From JAGPKI01 sp052034135 (GTDB lineage Bacteria; Caldisericota; Caldisericia; UBA6126; JAGPKI01), in contig JBPOJC010000001.1 of assembly GCA_052034135.1 (NCBI GenBank), positions 1 through 15,033 of the forward strand: DNA of 15,033 nt. Direction: 5' to 3'. The notes beneath the pieces are model-generated. The model did no database searches, had not been told where the DNA came from, and was given only the letters and a program-made list of their open reading frames with translations. A program made the position numbers and the translations under genes. Below are positions 7,728 through 15,033 of this stretch, piece after piece; within the stretch, counting starts at the first letter, position 1, and each line of letters begins with the position of its first letter.

Positions 7728-10700
7728 TTATCTAAAACTACTTAACATCTCCTTGAACATCTTATCGCACCAATCCTTGTCCTCAAAAAACAATATGTGC
7801 TTACTTTCATAGCCTGATTTACTAATTGAACTACTTATTCCTTTAGTAAGATTATTGTAGCTTGTCGGTGTAATTAAAAAATATTCAAGAATAATATCTT
7901 GTCGTTTTTCTCTAATGTTCATTTCTTTTTCTATTTCTTTTAATTTTTCTCTGAAATTCATTTTTTCATCTTCCGCAATGCCCTTACTATATATAAGTCC
8001 ATGTGGTTCAATGAATGTAATCATTTGTTTAGAGCTATTCTTTATCCATATTACAAAATCTGGGTAAAAATTTGCCCAGTCCAACCAGAAGCCAAATCCT
8101 GAGCCTGGGAAATTTCTCAACACAAATAATTCTAAATTTTTGAATTTACCTTTATTTGAATCATAATATTTTTTTACTTCTTCTAAAAAATCTTTCTCGC
8201 TCTTTTCCAATACATTTGGTATGATTTTTTCCACTTCTTTGGTTTTAAAGAAAAGTGGCACAAAAAGATGCCTATCAAAATACAGATTTGGCAACTGCGT
8301 TTGTGTTATCAAACTTTTAATCCAATCTTCAGATTCAATTAATTTTTTAATTTTTTCTATTAAATCTTTATGATTCTTTTTGTCTATTTTTAATAAATAT
8401 TCTTCCTTATCTTCTTTTGTGAATGGAAGCTTCAGTTCTTGCTCTTTTTCTTTTAATGGTTTATATTTCATAACTTTCATATCAGCTTCAGCTTCAAATT
8501 TCTTATAGTATTTGTCCACATATTTCTTAAGAAGAATTATAGCAAGCTCTTCAAGAGTATTTATGTCCTCAGCATTGTTTATCCTGTCAAACTCTTTAAA
8601 ACTATTTATATAACATTTGTCTGAAAGCATGGCATTCTTGAGAGATTCTTTGCTAATTACGATATTAAAATATTTTCTTTCTAATCTGAAATTATTTATC
8701 TCACGATAAATCCTTTCCCAGTCAAGTAAATCAATATAATTTTCAATCATTCTAAAAGTGAATATTTGAGCATTTCTTGAAACAACTTTAGTTATCTCAA
8801 CTGGAGTTTCGTCAGTACGCTTTATCCCCGAGTAAGAAACTGCCCTCGGAGTTAAATCCAAACCAACTTGTATTTGAGGATTTATTTCCAGTTTTATGGC
8901 ATCACTTTCTATAAAATTACTACCCTCTCTTACAGGTATGAACAAAGAATTCCATTTATCTTCATGCAAGAACTTCACAGGTAGCCCAATTGTTTCTAAA
9001 TCAACTTCCTTATTTATTTCTTCAAGAAATTTATCCATATAATTTGCTTTTATGCCATAAATCTGCAATGTCTCTAGTATTTCTAAAAACATATTGCCAA
9101 TTTTCTCGCTACTTCTCTTCAAAGACATGTCTCTTCCTTTTAATCTTACACCTCTACCAAAAAGTTGGATAATTTGGGGTCCTTGTCCTTTACCAATGTT
9201 TAAAAGCCCCATAGTAGAAACCCTCCATGTATCCCAACCCTCAATGAATTTTTTAGCACCAATCAAGAGATTTATGGTTGATGATACATCCTTTATGTCA
9301 CCAAAAAGTGATTGTGAAATAACATCATCTAAGACCTCTATGCCCTGGGCATTAAGCTTCTTCTTAAATCCGCTTACATTGCCAATGTTTATGACACCAA
9401 AGTATTTTCCTTCGCCAACTTTTAGTCCAAGTTCTCCTTCCGCATTTTTAATCTCACATATTTGTAACTTTCCTCGTCCAAAAAATACTTCTTCATATAA
9501 ATCATAAACATTTATTCGCTTTTCTTGTAAGTAATGAAACCTATTTTTAAAGCAATCATTTCCTTCCTCGTCTTTAAAAGCAGTCTCTCCATTTAATATG
9601 TTCTGTATCTTTTTTTCAAGCCAGTCTCTTTCTTCTAAAGCTTTCCTCAGAAAAAGAGTAATGTCAAGAATATCTGACATCATCTCTTCACCTTCTTTAC
9701 TGTTATCACGAACCACAGTAGAACCAACAAAAACCCAAAGCGGTTTCTCAATGTTGTATTCGCTTACAATGTTTTTATTATCTCTGTAAGCAATCAGTTG
9801 TTCATAATATGAAAGCAAATTTGCCACAAATACAGTCTCTTTGTATTCCTGCTCTGCAATTTTATGTGCATCCTTTACATTAAAAACTTTGAAGTCTTTA
9901 CCGTAGCCATCAAGGTAAAAATACTTGTATGAATAATCCATTATTATTGATTTTCCATACTCCTGTAAAGTATTAGTATTCTTTTCACTTAATATCTGTC
10001 CAAATGTTGCACTGTATTCAAAGACAAAACCATTCTTAGAAATCATATCTCTAAGTTTTGCCCATTTCTGTTCTTCAGATTTCTTTCCCTTATGCCCCTC
10101 ATCTACAAACATAAGGTTTTTTCCTTCAAAAGCATCAACAGGAATTGTCACACCACCACCTTTTTTCTCTTCAACCAATTTTGTAATTTCGAGTACCAAG
10201 ACTTCTCTTATTTTATATGTAGATGTACTCAAGCTTCCAGAATATAATTTTGCAGGAATGCCACTTTTTTCCATTTCATCGCAGTGTTGTTTAGAAAGAC
10301 CTTCATTTGGTGTTATGAAAATGATATTATCGGGTTCAAATAGTTTGTATTTAAAAAACTGATAATAATTTATATGTGAAATGAGCGTTTTCCCTGAGCC
10401 AGTTGCCATCCAAAAAGCAATCTTATTTAGGTCATCCTCAGTAAAATCATCAATTAAATCGATGGAATTTTCTACTTTATAACGCTCAAGAAAGCTGTTT
10501 AAATCAACAAGTAGCAAATTCTTATCGTTTTTTAACCTATCTAAATATATTTCTGAAAATAATACAGCAAGGTATTGAAAGTACTTTAAACTGATTTTCG
10601 GCTCTCTTTTTGCATTGATGTAATGCACATAATCCTTTATGTTATTATCATATTGCTCAAAAACATCGTACAAAAGTTCAGTGTCTTTGAGATTGCTCAT

Positions 10701-10847
10701 TAAGGACTCGAAGAAGTAAGTTTTTCCAGTGTTTGGATTAGTACTAGGATTAGCATTTTTAACTGAATCTTGTAAATCATTAAAGTCACTTACTCCAAAA
10801 AAAGAAAGTATATATTTATTCAATACAAGATATTTATCTATGGCCAT
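7728..10847 (-). CDS. res: Type III-like restriction subunit: DEAD/DEAH helicase with C-terminal nuclease domain
   Basis: This 1039-residue SF2 helicase carries Walker A MATGSGKT (147-154), FITP (177-180), motif II VDEGHKG (248-254), motif III SAT (279-281), motif V FIEGWD (534-539) and motif VI QLFGRGVRLKG (561-571). The RecA pair is followed by a long linker and a C-terminal PD-(D/E)xK-like domain, FYPDFVIWI...FIEPHG (928-950). In type III systems Res uses ATP to communicate between two recognition sites and cuts when Mod has not methylated the DNA. The usual ExK of the nuclease motif reads EPH here (947-949). The ATG lies inside the end of mod (14-base overlap), with GGAGG (10857-10861) nine bases upstream, so translation is coupled. 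A phage-defence helicase outside classical type III is also possible. Confidence 0.85.
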   Translation of the reverse strand: MAIDKYLVLNKYILSFFGVSDFNDLQDSVKNANPSTNPNTGKTYFFESLMSNLKDTELLYDVFEQYDNNIKDYVHYINAKREPKISLKYFQYLAVLFSEIYLDRLKNDKNLLLVDLNSFLERYKVENSIDLIDDFTEDDLNKIAFWMATGSGKTLISHINYYQFFKYKLFEPDNIIFITPNEGLSKQHCDEMEKSGIPAKLYSGSLSTSTYKIREVLVLEITKLVEEKKGGGVTIPVDAFEGKNLMFVDEGHKGKKSEEQKWAKLRDMISKNGFVFEYSATFGQILSEKNTNTLQEYGKSIIMDYSYKYFYLDGYGKDFKVFNVKDAHKIAEQEYKETVFVANLLSYYEQLIAYRDNKNIVSEYNIEKPLWVFVGSTVVRDNSKEGEEMMSDILDITLFLRKALEERDWLEKKIQNILNGETAFKDEEGNDCFKNRFHYLQEKRINVYDLYEEVFFGRGKLQICEIKNAEGELGLKVGEGKYFGVINIGNVSGFKKKLNAQGIEVLDDVISQSLFGDIKDVSSTINLLIGAKKFIEGWDTWRVSTMGLLNIGKGQGPQIIQLFGRGVRLKGRDMSLKRSSEKIGNMFLEILETLQIYGIKANYMDKFLEEINKEVDLETIGLPVKFLHEDKWNSLFIPVREGSNFIESDAIKLEINPQIQVGLDLTPRAVSYSGIKRTDETPVEITKVVSRNAQIFTFRMIENYIDLLDWERIYREINNFRLERKYFNIVISKESLKNAMLSDKCYINSFKEFDRINNAEDINTLEELAIILLKKYVDKYYKKFEAEADMKVMKYKPLKEKEQELKLPFTKEDKEEYLLKIDKKNHKDLIEKIKKLIESEDWIKSLITQTQLPNLYFDRHLFVPLFFKTKEVEKIIPNVLEKSEKDFLEEVKKYYDSNKGKFKNLELFVLRNFPGSGFGFWLDWANFYPDFVIWIKNSSKQMITFIEPHGLIYSKGIAEDEKMNFREKLKEIEKEMNIREKRQDIILEYFLITPTSYNNLTKGISSSISKSGYESKHILFFEDKDWCDKMFKEMLSSFR

Positions 10848-13842
10848 AATAAGTAGCCTCCATCAGTCTTTTAAAACTATCTTCCAAGCTTCTTATATCG
10901 ACTTTTATACTATCAAAATTAGAAGTTATAGTACACTGCCCATTTACGTAAATCATATTTGGTTGCCAGTCCTTTAATTCTTGCTTGATGAATTCTTTAT
11001 CATTAGCAAAATCATCAACTTCCCATTTATCATCGTACTCTCTCAAGACAATAGCACAATTTTGAGATTCTTTTTCTCCAAGCATAAACAGATATTTACG
11101 GCCATTATCTTTTCTTGCCTTTATCTTCTTAACTTTCATTCCAAGTAGGTATGCAAATGTTTCAGGTATGTCCACAACTAATTCCTCTGGTTCACCAACC
11201 TCTGATAGATTCACTTTCAATTTGTATGCAAAAGGATTCTTAAGCATATCCAGATTTAATAAGCATGGGCTTTCTCTCGTCTCAAAATCAAGAAAATACT
11301 TGAGAAGGTAATCATCTTTAAAAAGTTCTTGTGCTTCAAGGTTTTCTTTTAGTTCTATGTTATCGAGAGAATCCTCGTATTGTTCTAAAACTTGATATTT
11401 GAAGAAACCACCAGCAGTTTTCTCGTTGTATGTTTTTTTTACATTTTGGTCTTTTGATATACCAGATTTGTCGTAAGCTAATACTTTTTTCATTCTCGGT
11501 AAAACAACTGTCCAGAAATGATCACCCATCTCTACGCCTACCCATTTTCTTCCAAGTTTATGAGCAACAGCATCAGTAGTGCCAGAACCAAGAAAGAAAT
11601 CCATAACTAAGTCACCTTTATTAGAGTTAGACTCGATAACACGCTTAAGAAGGATCTCAGAATTTTCAGTTGGGAAGTCCCATTCCCTTGCATACCCTTC
11701 AATGTCGGTCCAATTATTATGAGAAATAAATTTAACAGGTGGTACCCAATATTTAATAGTATTCCCTTCCCTTTTTAAGAAATTCAGTTTCATTCCTTTT
11801 TGAATCCAATATTCTTCTAAGGTAATACCTTTGATCTCAACGTCTTTTTTATAAACTTTATAGTTTTCAATTGCATTTAAAGATTCCTCCCTTTTCCACA
11901 TCCAGCTGCATCCTTGTTCAGGAACAATCTCCAACAATTCATATCTATTCTCTTCACGTCGATAAAAAGTTTTAAAATCTTTCCAATATGATTCCCTCTT
12001 TTCAGGTGTAATTCCCTTTTTCAAATTTTCAAAGACTATATCAGATAATTTTGAATACCAAAATACACTATCTAATACTTGGCTAAAATTTTTAGGTCTA
12101 CTAGGAGGTGCATATAGATAAAAAGCCGTTTTCGTTCTAGTAACAACTATCTCATTCCTAAAATTTTCTGCTCCAAAAATATCATTCATTACTGGTCGCA
12201 CAATCCAGTTGCCGTTATAATCGCATCGTACAAATATGCTACCCCTGTCTGAGAGCAAATCTCTTGCAGGCAATAGCCTATTTTCTAACATACTCGCCCA
12301 AGTAGAATCCTTATACTTCACATTATAAAGATAATCAGCATCAGTTTCTTTATTGAACGGTGGATCAATATAAATAGTTTGTATTTTCCCTTTATATTTA
12401 TCCATAATCAGGTTTAGTGCCTGATAGTTCTCTGATTTAATTAATAAGCCATCAAGTAAATCATCAATATCTCCTTTTTCTGATAATTTTTCAAGTAGTC
12501 TTTCTTTGAAATCCGAAGAAAAATGTTTTGTATCAATTGGGAGTTTGCTATCCTTTAATTTCTCCTTCTTGTCCGGTATAGCAAAACCCAGCTCTTCCCA
12601 TTCTTTTCTCTGTTCACTACTACTATAAATTTCGCTGTAAAATTCTTCAGGCACTCTATCGGTAGTAATTACATATTCAGTTCTTATAACGAACTTTTTC
12701 TTTTCCCATAGTCGTTTTTGAAAGTCTTCTATTTGTGAGAGAAAATCAATAATTTCTTCTCCAATTTCCCTTACTAACTTTGCCCTTGTGATGTGCTTAT
12801 CAATATTTTTCTCCTCTTCAAGTGTATCTATACTCAGTACATCAGATTTTATGAAGTAATCTAATTGCTCTGTAAGGAATTTCTTCAAATTTTTATGAAT
12901 GAAATAGTCTGAAGTATTCTTCCTTGTGAATCTATTTAATTGGTAAAGAAGAAGTGATTTCTCATTTTTATGGCTTTCCAGCAGTGCATTTTTTAAGTAT
13001 AGGTCTTTGATTGAATCAATTATATCTCTACAGATTTTATCATTTATCTTCCCTTGTTTCGAAATGTTACTTCCACCTTCCACACCATATTGTTTTACTT
13101 CATCTTCAGTTAGCTCTCTATATTGAAACCTTATAATAATTTTCTTATCCTCGACTTGTACTGGTTCCTCGTCATCGAGTACAAAAAATCTCTCTTTTGT
13201 AGCTTTGTTGCTACCTAATTCTTCCCTTGCTTCTACTACCCGGAATACACCTTTATAATTCGATTGAATATTAAACGTGTAATCTCTAAAAAGTTCACCT
13301 GTTTTTACATAGTACTGGCTATAATTTGCCCAGTACAGTTTTACCTCCTCGCCATTGTAGGGAATGGCATACTTATGGCTTTTAATTGAGTATCTGTAAT
13401 GCGGTACAAAGTCACCATCCTCGTAGTAACGCGAAAAGAAACTATACAAGTCATTGTATACTTGTGACTTTATGTCATCTATGTTTTCCAGTTCTTCTTT
13501 CCTTGATCTTATCTCGAGGTATTCTTTGGCAATGGGAACTTCCTTAAATTGTTCTGCTATATCTCCAGTTGGAGTTATTGCATCAGCGCCAAGTGCTTTT
13601 CTTACTTCCTGCTCTTTATGTTTAAATTCCTCATTTATCTTAACGCCGATTTTTTCTTTATATTTATTGAAGGCTTTTTCTACCTTGTCTACAAGACCTT
13701 CATTAATAAATTTCTCTACCAAATCTCTTTTGTAATTCAATATTCGGTAAATACCAAAGTCAAGGTCCGATGCTTCAAACTGAAACAAAGTCCTCAGCAG
13801 TTCCTGAAACTTGTTTAAGTAGTTATCCCTATTATCTGCCAT
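10834..13842 (-). CDS. mod: Type III-like adenine-specific DNA methyltransferase with long N-terminal extension
   Basis: This 1002-residue protein has methyltransferase motif IV DPPF (493-496) followed by NKETDADYLYNVKYKDS, and the AdoMet-binding motif I DFFLGSGTT (748-756) with GRKWVGVEM after it. The order IV then I marks the beta class, as in type III Mod. Residues about 560-740 between them would be the target-recognition region. Classical type III Mods have roughly 550-680 residues; here about 460 residues precede the catalytic part and about 200 follow, mostly charged and helical, with no motif I recognise. AAGGAG (13851-13856) lies eight bases before the ATG. It is first in an operon with res, which it should direct to the site and protect by methylation. 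Activity as a combined modification-restriction complex is inferred from pairing and order. Confidence 0.87.
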   Translation of the reverse strand: MADNRDNYLNKFQELLRTLFQFEASDLDFGIYRILNYKRDLVEKFINEGLVDKVEKAFNKYKEKIGVKINEEFKHKEQEVRKALGADAITPTGDIAEQFKEVPIAKEYLEIRSRKEELENIDDIKSQVYNDLYSFFSRYYEDGDFVPHYRYSIKSHKYAIPYNGEEVKLYWANYSQYYVKTGELFRDYTFNIQSNYKGVFRVVEAREELGSNKATKERFFVLDDEEPVQVEDKKIIIRFQYRELTEDEVKQYGVEGGSNISKQGKINDKICRDIIDSIKDLYLKNALLESHKNEKSLLLYQLNRFTRKNTSDYFIHKNLKKFLTEQLDYFIKSDVLSIDTLEEEKNIDKHITRAKLVREIGEEIIDFLSQIEDFQKRLWEKKKFVIRTEYVITTDRVPEEFYSEIYSSSEQRKEWEELGFAIPDKKEKLKDSKLPIDTKHFSSDFKERLLEKLSEKGDIDDLLDGLLIKSENYQALNLIMDKYKGKIQTIYIDPPFNKETDADYLYNVKYKDSTWASMLENRLLPARDLLSDRGSIFVRCDYNGNWIVRPVMNDIFGAENFRNEIVVTRTKTAFYLYAPPSRPKNFSQVLDSVFWYSKLSDIVFENLKKGITPEKRESYWKDFKTFYRREENRYELLEIVPEQGCSWMWKREESLNAIENYKVYKKDVEIKGITLEEYWIQKGMKLNFLKREGNTIKYWVPPVKFISHNNWTDIEGYAREWDFPTENSEILLKRVIESNSNKGDLVMDFFLGSGTTDAVAHKLGRKWVGVEMGDHFWTVVLPRMKKVLAYDKSGISKDQNVKKTYNEKTAGGFFKYQVLEQYEDSLDNIELKENLEAQELFKDDYLLKYFLDFETRESPCLLNLDMLKNPFAYKLKVNLSEVGEPEELVVDIPETFAYLLGMKVKKIKARKDNGRKYLFMLGEKESQNCAIVLREYDDKWEVDDFANDKEFIKQELKDWQPNMIYVNGQCTITSNFDSIKVDIRSLEDSFKRLMEATYYGHR

Positions 13843-14013
13843 TTTTTGCGCTCCTTGTTCTCAATTTAAAATCAGCTTCATTATTGTACTGCAAATAACA
13901 TTCTTTTAAAAAAATTCATCTTTAAAACTTGTTAATCCTTACATATTTATTCAAACTCATCTTTTCCGATGTACTTAATAGTCGATTATCGTATTATTTT
14001 TATTCTTGAAAAT
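13843..14013. other. AT-rich gap between the small frame and mod
   Basis: Apart from the mod ribosome binding site this 171-base gap holds no intact gene. On the minus strand a TACAAT occurs upstream of mod without a fitting -35 hexamer, so a separate mod promoter is not convincing. The part next to 14014 may contain a frameshifted remnant of the small upstream frame (codons KFSRIKIIR, 13989-14015). Confidence 0.4.
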
Positions 14014-14145
14014 TTACGAATTTGTTTCAAGTCCTACTGCTTCAATTTTTAATTGGTTTTCCCCTATTATTTTTGATGAAATTACTCTAACATTCTCTCT
14101 CCAAAAAGGACCTTTAAGAATATCTCCAGCTTGAATTTGGATCAC
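14014..14145 (-). CDS. 43-residue protein resembling the N-terminus of SNF2-type defence helicases (small protein or relic)
   Basis: A GTG start at 14145 is preceded by a near-perfect Shine-Dalgarno site, GGAGGTG (14151-14157), five bases away. The frame encodes 43 residues and stops at TAA 14014-14016. The sequence (QAGDILKGPFW, RVISSKIIG, KIEAVGLETN) matches, as I remember it, the small beta-rich segment that opens large SNF2/DEAD-box helicases of about 1000 residues. In those, G-D/Q-I-x-x-GPF-x-PE-x-V-x-V is followed by VxAxGLxT. Such helicases accompany DNA methyltransferases in defence loci. No helicase body follows, so this is either a truncated gene or an independent small protein. It lies 171 bases upstream of mod, on the same strand, and may share its transcript. 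Confidence 0.65.
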   Translation of the reverse strand: MIQIQAGDILKGPFWRENVRVISSKIIGENQLKIEAVGLETNS

Positions 14146-14193
14146 TTTATCACCTCCAATAGCGGATGGATTATATCCTAATTTCCTAAAAAT

Positions 14194-14221
14194 ATTATAA
14201 ATACTTTAGATAAAGAGTCGA
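14194..14221 (-). promoter_or_regulatory. Candidate promoter for the small frame and the mod-res operon
   Basis: On the minus strand TCGACT (14216-14221, four of six to TTGACA) and TATAAT (14194-14199) are 16 bases apart; the RNA would start near 14187, about 40 bases before the GTG at 14145. A second TATAAT lies at 14170-14175 without a recognisable -35. If the small frame is a relic, this may still be the promoter that drives mod and res through it. Confidence 0.4.
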
Positions 14222-14264
14222 GAAACATTTAACTTTCCCGTATAAAAAAGTTTTAATCTTATAA

Positions 14265-14367
14265 TATCAGTATAGCTCTCAAAGTAGAAATAGATTTGAA
14301 TCTACTTAGGGTTAAAACATTAAATGCGTTAAGAACTTATGCGCTTATGCTTCGTAATATACTGATA
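14265..14367. repeat. 10-base inverted repeat enclosing a smaller palindrome
   Basis: TATCAGTATA (14265-14274) and TATACTGATA (14358-14367) are perfect inverted copies 83 bases apart. Between them AAGTAGA and TCTACTT can pair, or alternatively TAGATT and AATCTA with a two-base loop. The element lies in the divergent region between the small frame and the second methyltransferase. It might be a structured transcript, protein-binding sites or the ends of a tiny mobile element; no target-site duplication flanks it. The rest of 14158-14456 shows no gene on either strand. Confidence 0.45.
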
Positions 14368-14400
14368 AAGTGTCGGAAAATCTATATTTTAGAAATTTAG

Positions 14401-14440
14401 ACAAAATTGTTATTTATAAAACAAAATTGTTATTTATAAA
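14401..14440. repeat. Perfect 20-base tandem duplication upstream of the methyltransferase
   Basis: The unit beginning ACAAAATTG and ending TTTATAAA occurs at 14401-14420 and again, base for base, at 14421-14440. It abuts the TATAAT at 14441-14446, so it occupies the -10 to -50 part of the presumed promoter of the next gene. It could be a pair of operator sites or a recent slippage duplication. Confidence 0.9.
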
Positions 14441-14446
14441 TATAAT
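14441..14446 (+). promoter_or_regulatory. Candidate -10 element of the second methyltransferase gene
   Basis: TATAAT stands 10 bases before ATG 14457. No good -35 hexamer lies 16-18 bases upstream, because that position falls in the A/T-only part of the tandem duplication. If used, transcription would start at about 14453, leaving almost no leader before ATG 14457. Confidence 0.4.
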
Positions 14447-14456
14447 AGAATGTAAT

Positions 14457-15033
14457 ATGGAAACCACAATGAAAACTATTATTAACAATGTAACAACAAG
14501 AGAAATAAAAGGTCCAGAGGAAATTATCTGTTTGTTTAATACAAAAGAAATAGATACAGATTGGTCTTTTGAGAACTACAAACCATCAGATACTGGCAAG
14601 TGGACGCATAATTACCATCGATATCCAGCCAAGTTTATTCCTCAGTTGGTTGAGAAGCTAATTGATGAATATATTAATAATGAAAATGCTCACATAAATG
14701 ATCCATTTATTGGTTGTGGAACTACTATTGTTACAGCAATTTCTAAGGGGTTTAAAGCAAGCGGAACTGATGTTAATAAAATTGCTTATCTTATCACAAA
14801 GGTAAAATCGACACCAATAGAACCTGAATTTCTTAATAAAAAGATTGATCAAATCTTAATTAAGTTAATACCTATAAATGGAGCTCAAACAGCACTATTC
14901 AATGACAGGATTGAGCCATTAATTCCTAAGAAACATGAAAATAGGATTAATTACTGGTTCTCAGAAAAAAATAAAATTGAATTAGGGAAAATATTACGAG
15001 TGATTTATAGCGAGGAAGACGAAACTATTAGAA
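14457..15033 (+). CDS. Site-specific DNA methyltransferase, N-terminal part (cut by window end)
   Basis: The frame from ATG 14457 stays open to the window edge (192 codons). It carries THNYHRYPAKFIPQLVEKLI, the H-x-YPAKF-x-P segment found just before the AdoMet site in many N4-cytosine/N6-adenine methyltransferases. Next comes motif I, INDPFIGCGTT, followed by GTDVN (acidic motif II). Motif I comes first, so the catalytic (D/N/S)PP[YFW] motif must lie beyond the window; the class and methylated base cannot be told. ATG 14469 is an alternative start. Neither has a Shine-Dalgarno site, and ATG 14457 lies almost at the predicted transcription start, so initiation may be leaderless. It diverges from the mod-res operon and may be a second modification enzyme with its own partner outside the window, or an orphan. 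Confidence 0.8.
   Translation, partial: METTMKTIINNVTTREIKGPEEIICLFNTKEIDTDWSFENYKPSDTGKWTHNYHRYPAKFIPQLVEKLIDEYINNENAHINDPFIGCGTTIVTAISKGFKASGTDVNKIAYLITKVKSTPIEPEFLNKKIDQILIKLIPINGAQTALFNDRIEPLIPKKHENRINYWFSEKNKIELGKILRVIYSEEDETIR

Noticed and set aside
9094..9507. 137-codon open frame on the plus strand inside res
   Set aside because: It is antisense to conserved helicase sequence, has no ribosome binding site and an unlikely composition; it mirrors the codon pattern of res.
13857..13960. Separate promoter directly upstream of mod
   Set aside because: Only a TACAAT without a matching -35 hexamer; the candidate at 14194-14221 is better.
14221..14366. Integron attC-like site suggested by ATTTAAC and GTTAAG motifs near inverted repeats
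   Set aside because: The motifs are not paired in the required order or sequence, and no integrase or gene cassette is present.
14658..14852. 64-codon minus-strand frame with a hydrophobic, Ile/Asn-rich translation
   Set aside because: It lies opposite the motif I region of the second methyltransferase, whose frame shows clear family motifs.
1..15033. CRISPR arrays, tRNA or rRNA genes, transposase genes
   Set aside because: No regularly spaced repeats, no tRNA-like cloverleaf or rRNA sequence noticed, and no transposase or integrase motifs in any frame read.

Overview
The window is a stretch of an AT-rich bacterial chromosome. Its core genes (a four-domain ribosomal S1 protein, a PcrA/UvrD helicase, SecD and SecF) are bacterial. 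A NurA-domain nuclease, commonest in archaea and in thermophilic or deep-branching bacteria, sits among them. A deep-branching anaerobe or thermophile would fit, but that is inference and I cannot name a genus. Promoters are of the sigma-70 type, one of them a perfect consensus, and most starts have good Shine-Dalgarno sites.

Left third, plus strand (1-4778): the probable tail of an unrecognised gene, then a promoter and a compact operon rpsA - nurA - pcrA. The gaps are 21 bases and 2 bases, so the genes are probably co-transcribed. They link translation (S1), DNA end processing (NurA) and DNA unwinding/repair (PcrA).

Middle, minus strand (4881-7474): secD-secF with a TTGACA-17-TATAAT promoter, encoding the SecDF complex that assists Sec protein export. 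It converges on the pcrA operon. SecD has an unusual Glu/Gln/Thr-rich insert and SecF a lysine/arginine-rich tail.

A 330-base spacer (7398-7727) holds the secD promoter, an aborted plus-strand gene start, and a 15-base imperfect inverted repeat whose arms match an element I recall as dispersed in many bacterial genomes. The repeat is followed by a T-run in the minus direction and could end the next operon.

Right half, minus strand (7728-13842): a two-gene type III-like restriction-modification operon, a 1002-residue adenine methyltransferase (Mod-like) followed by a 1039-residue helicase-nuclease (Res-like), overlapping by 14 bases. Upstream of it lies an easily missed 43-codon reading frame with a strong ribosome binding site. 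It resembles the extreme N-terminus of large SNF2-type helicases of defence loci and is either a relic or a stand-alone small protein. Further right (14457 to the edge) is a divergent gene for another DNA methyltransferase, cut by the window end and preceded by a perfect 20-base tandem duplication and a 10-base inverted repeat. I read 7590-15033 as a restriction-modification/defence island next to housekeeping genes. The most promising points are the oversized Mod, the altered nuclease motif in Res, the orphan helicase N-terminus and the neighbouring second methyltransferase.
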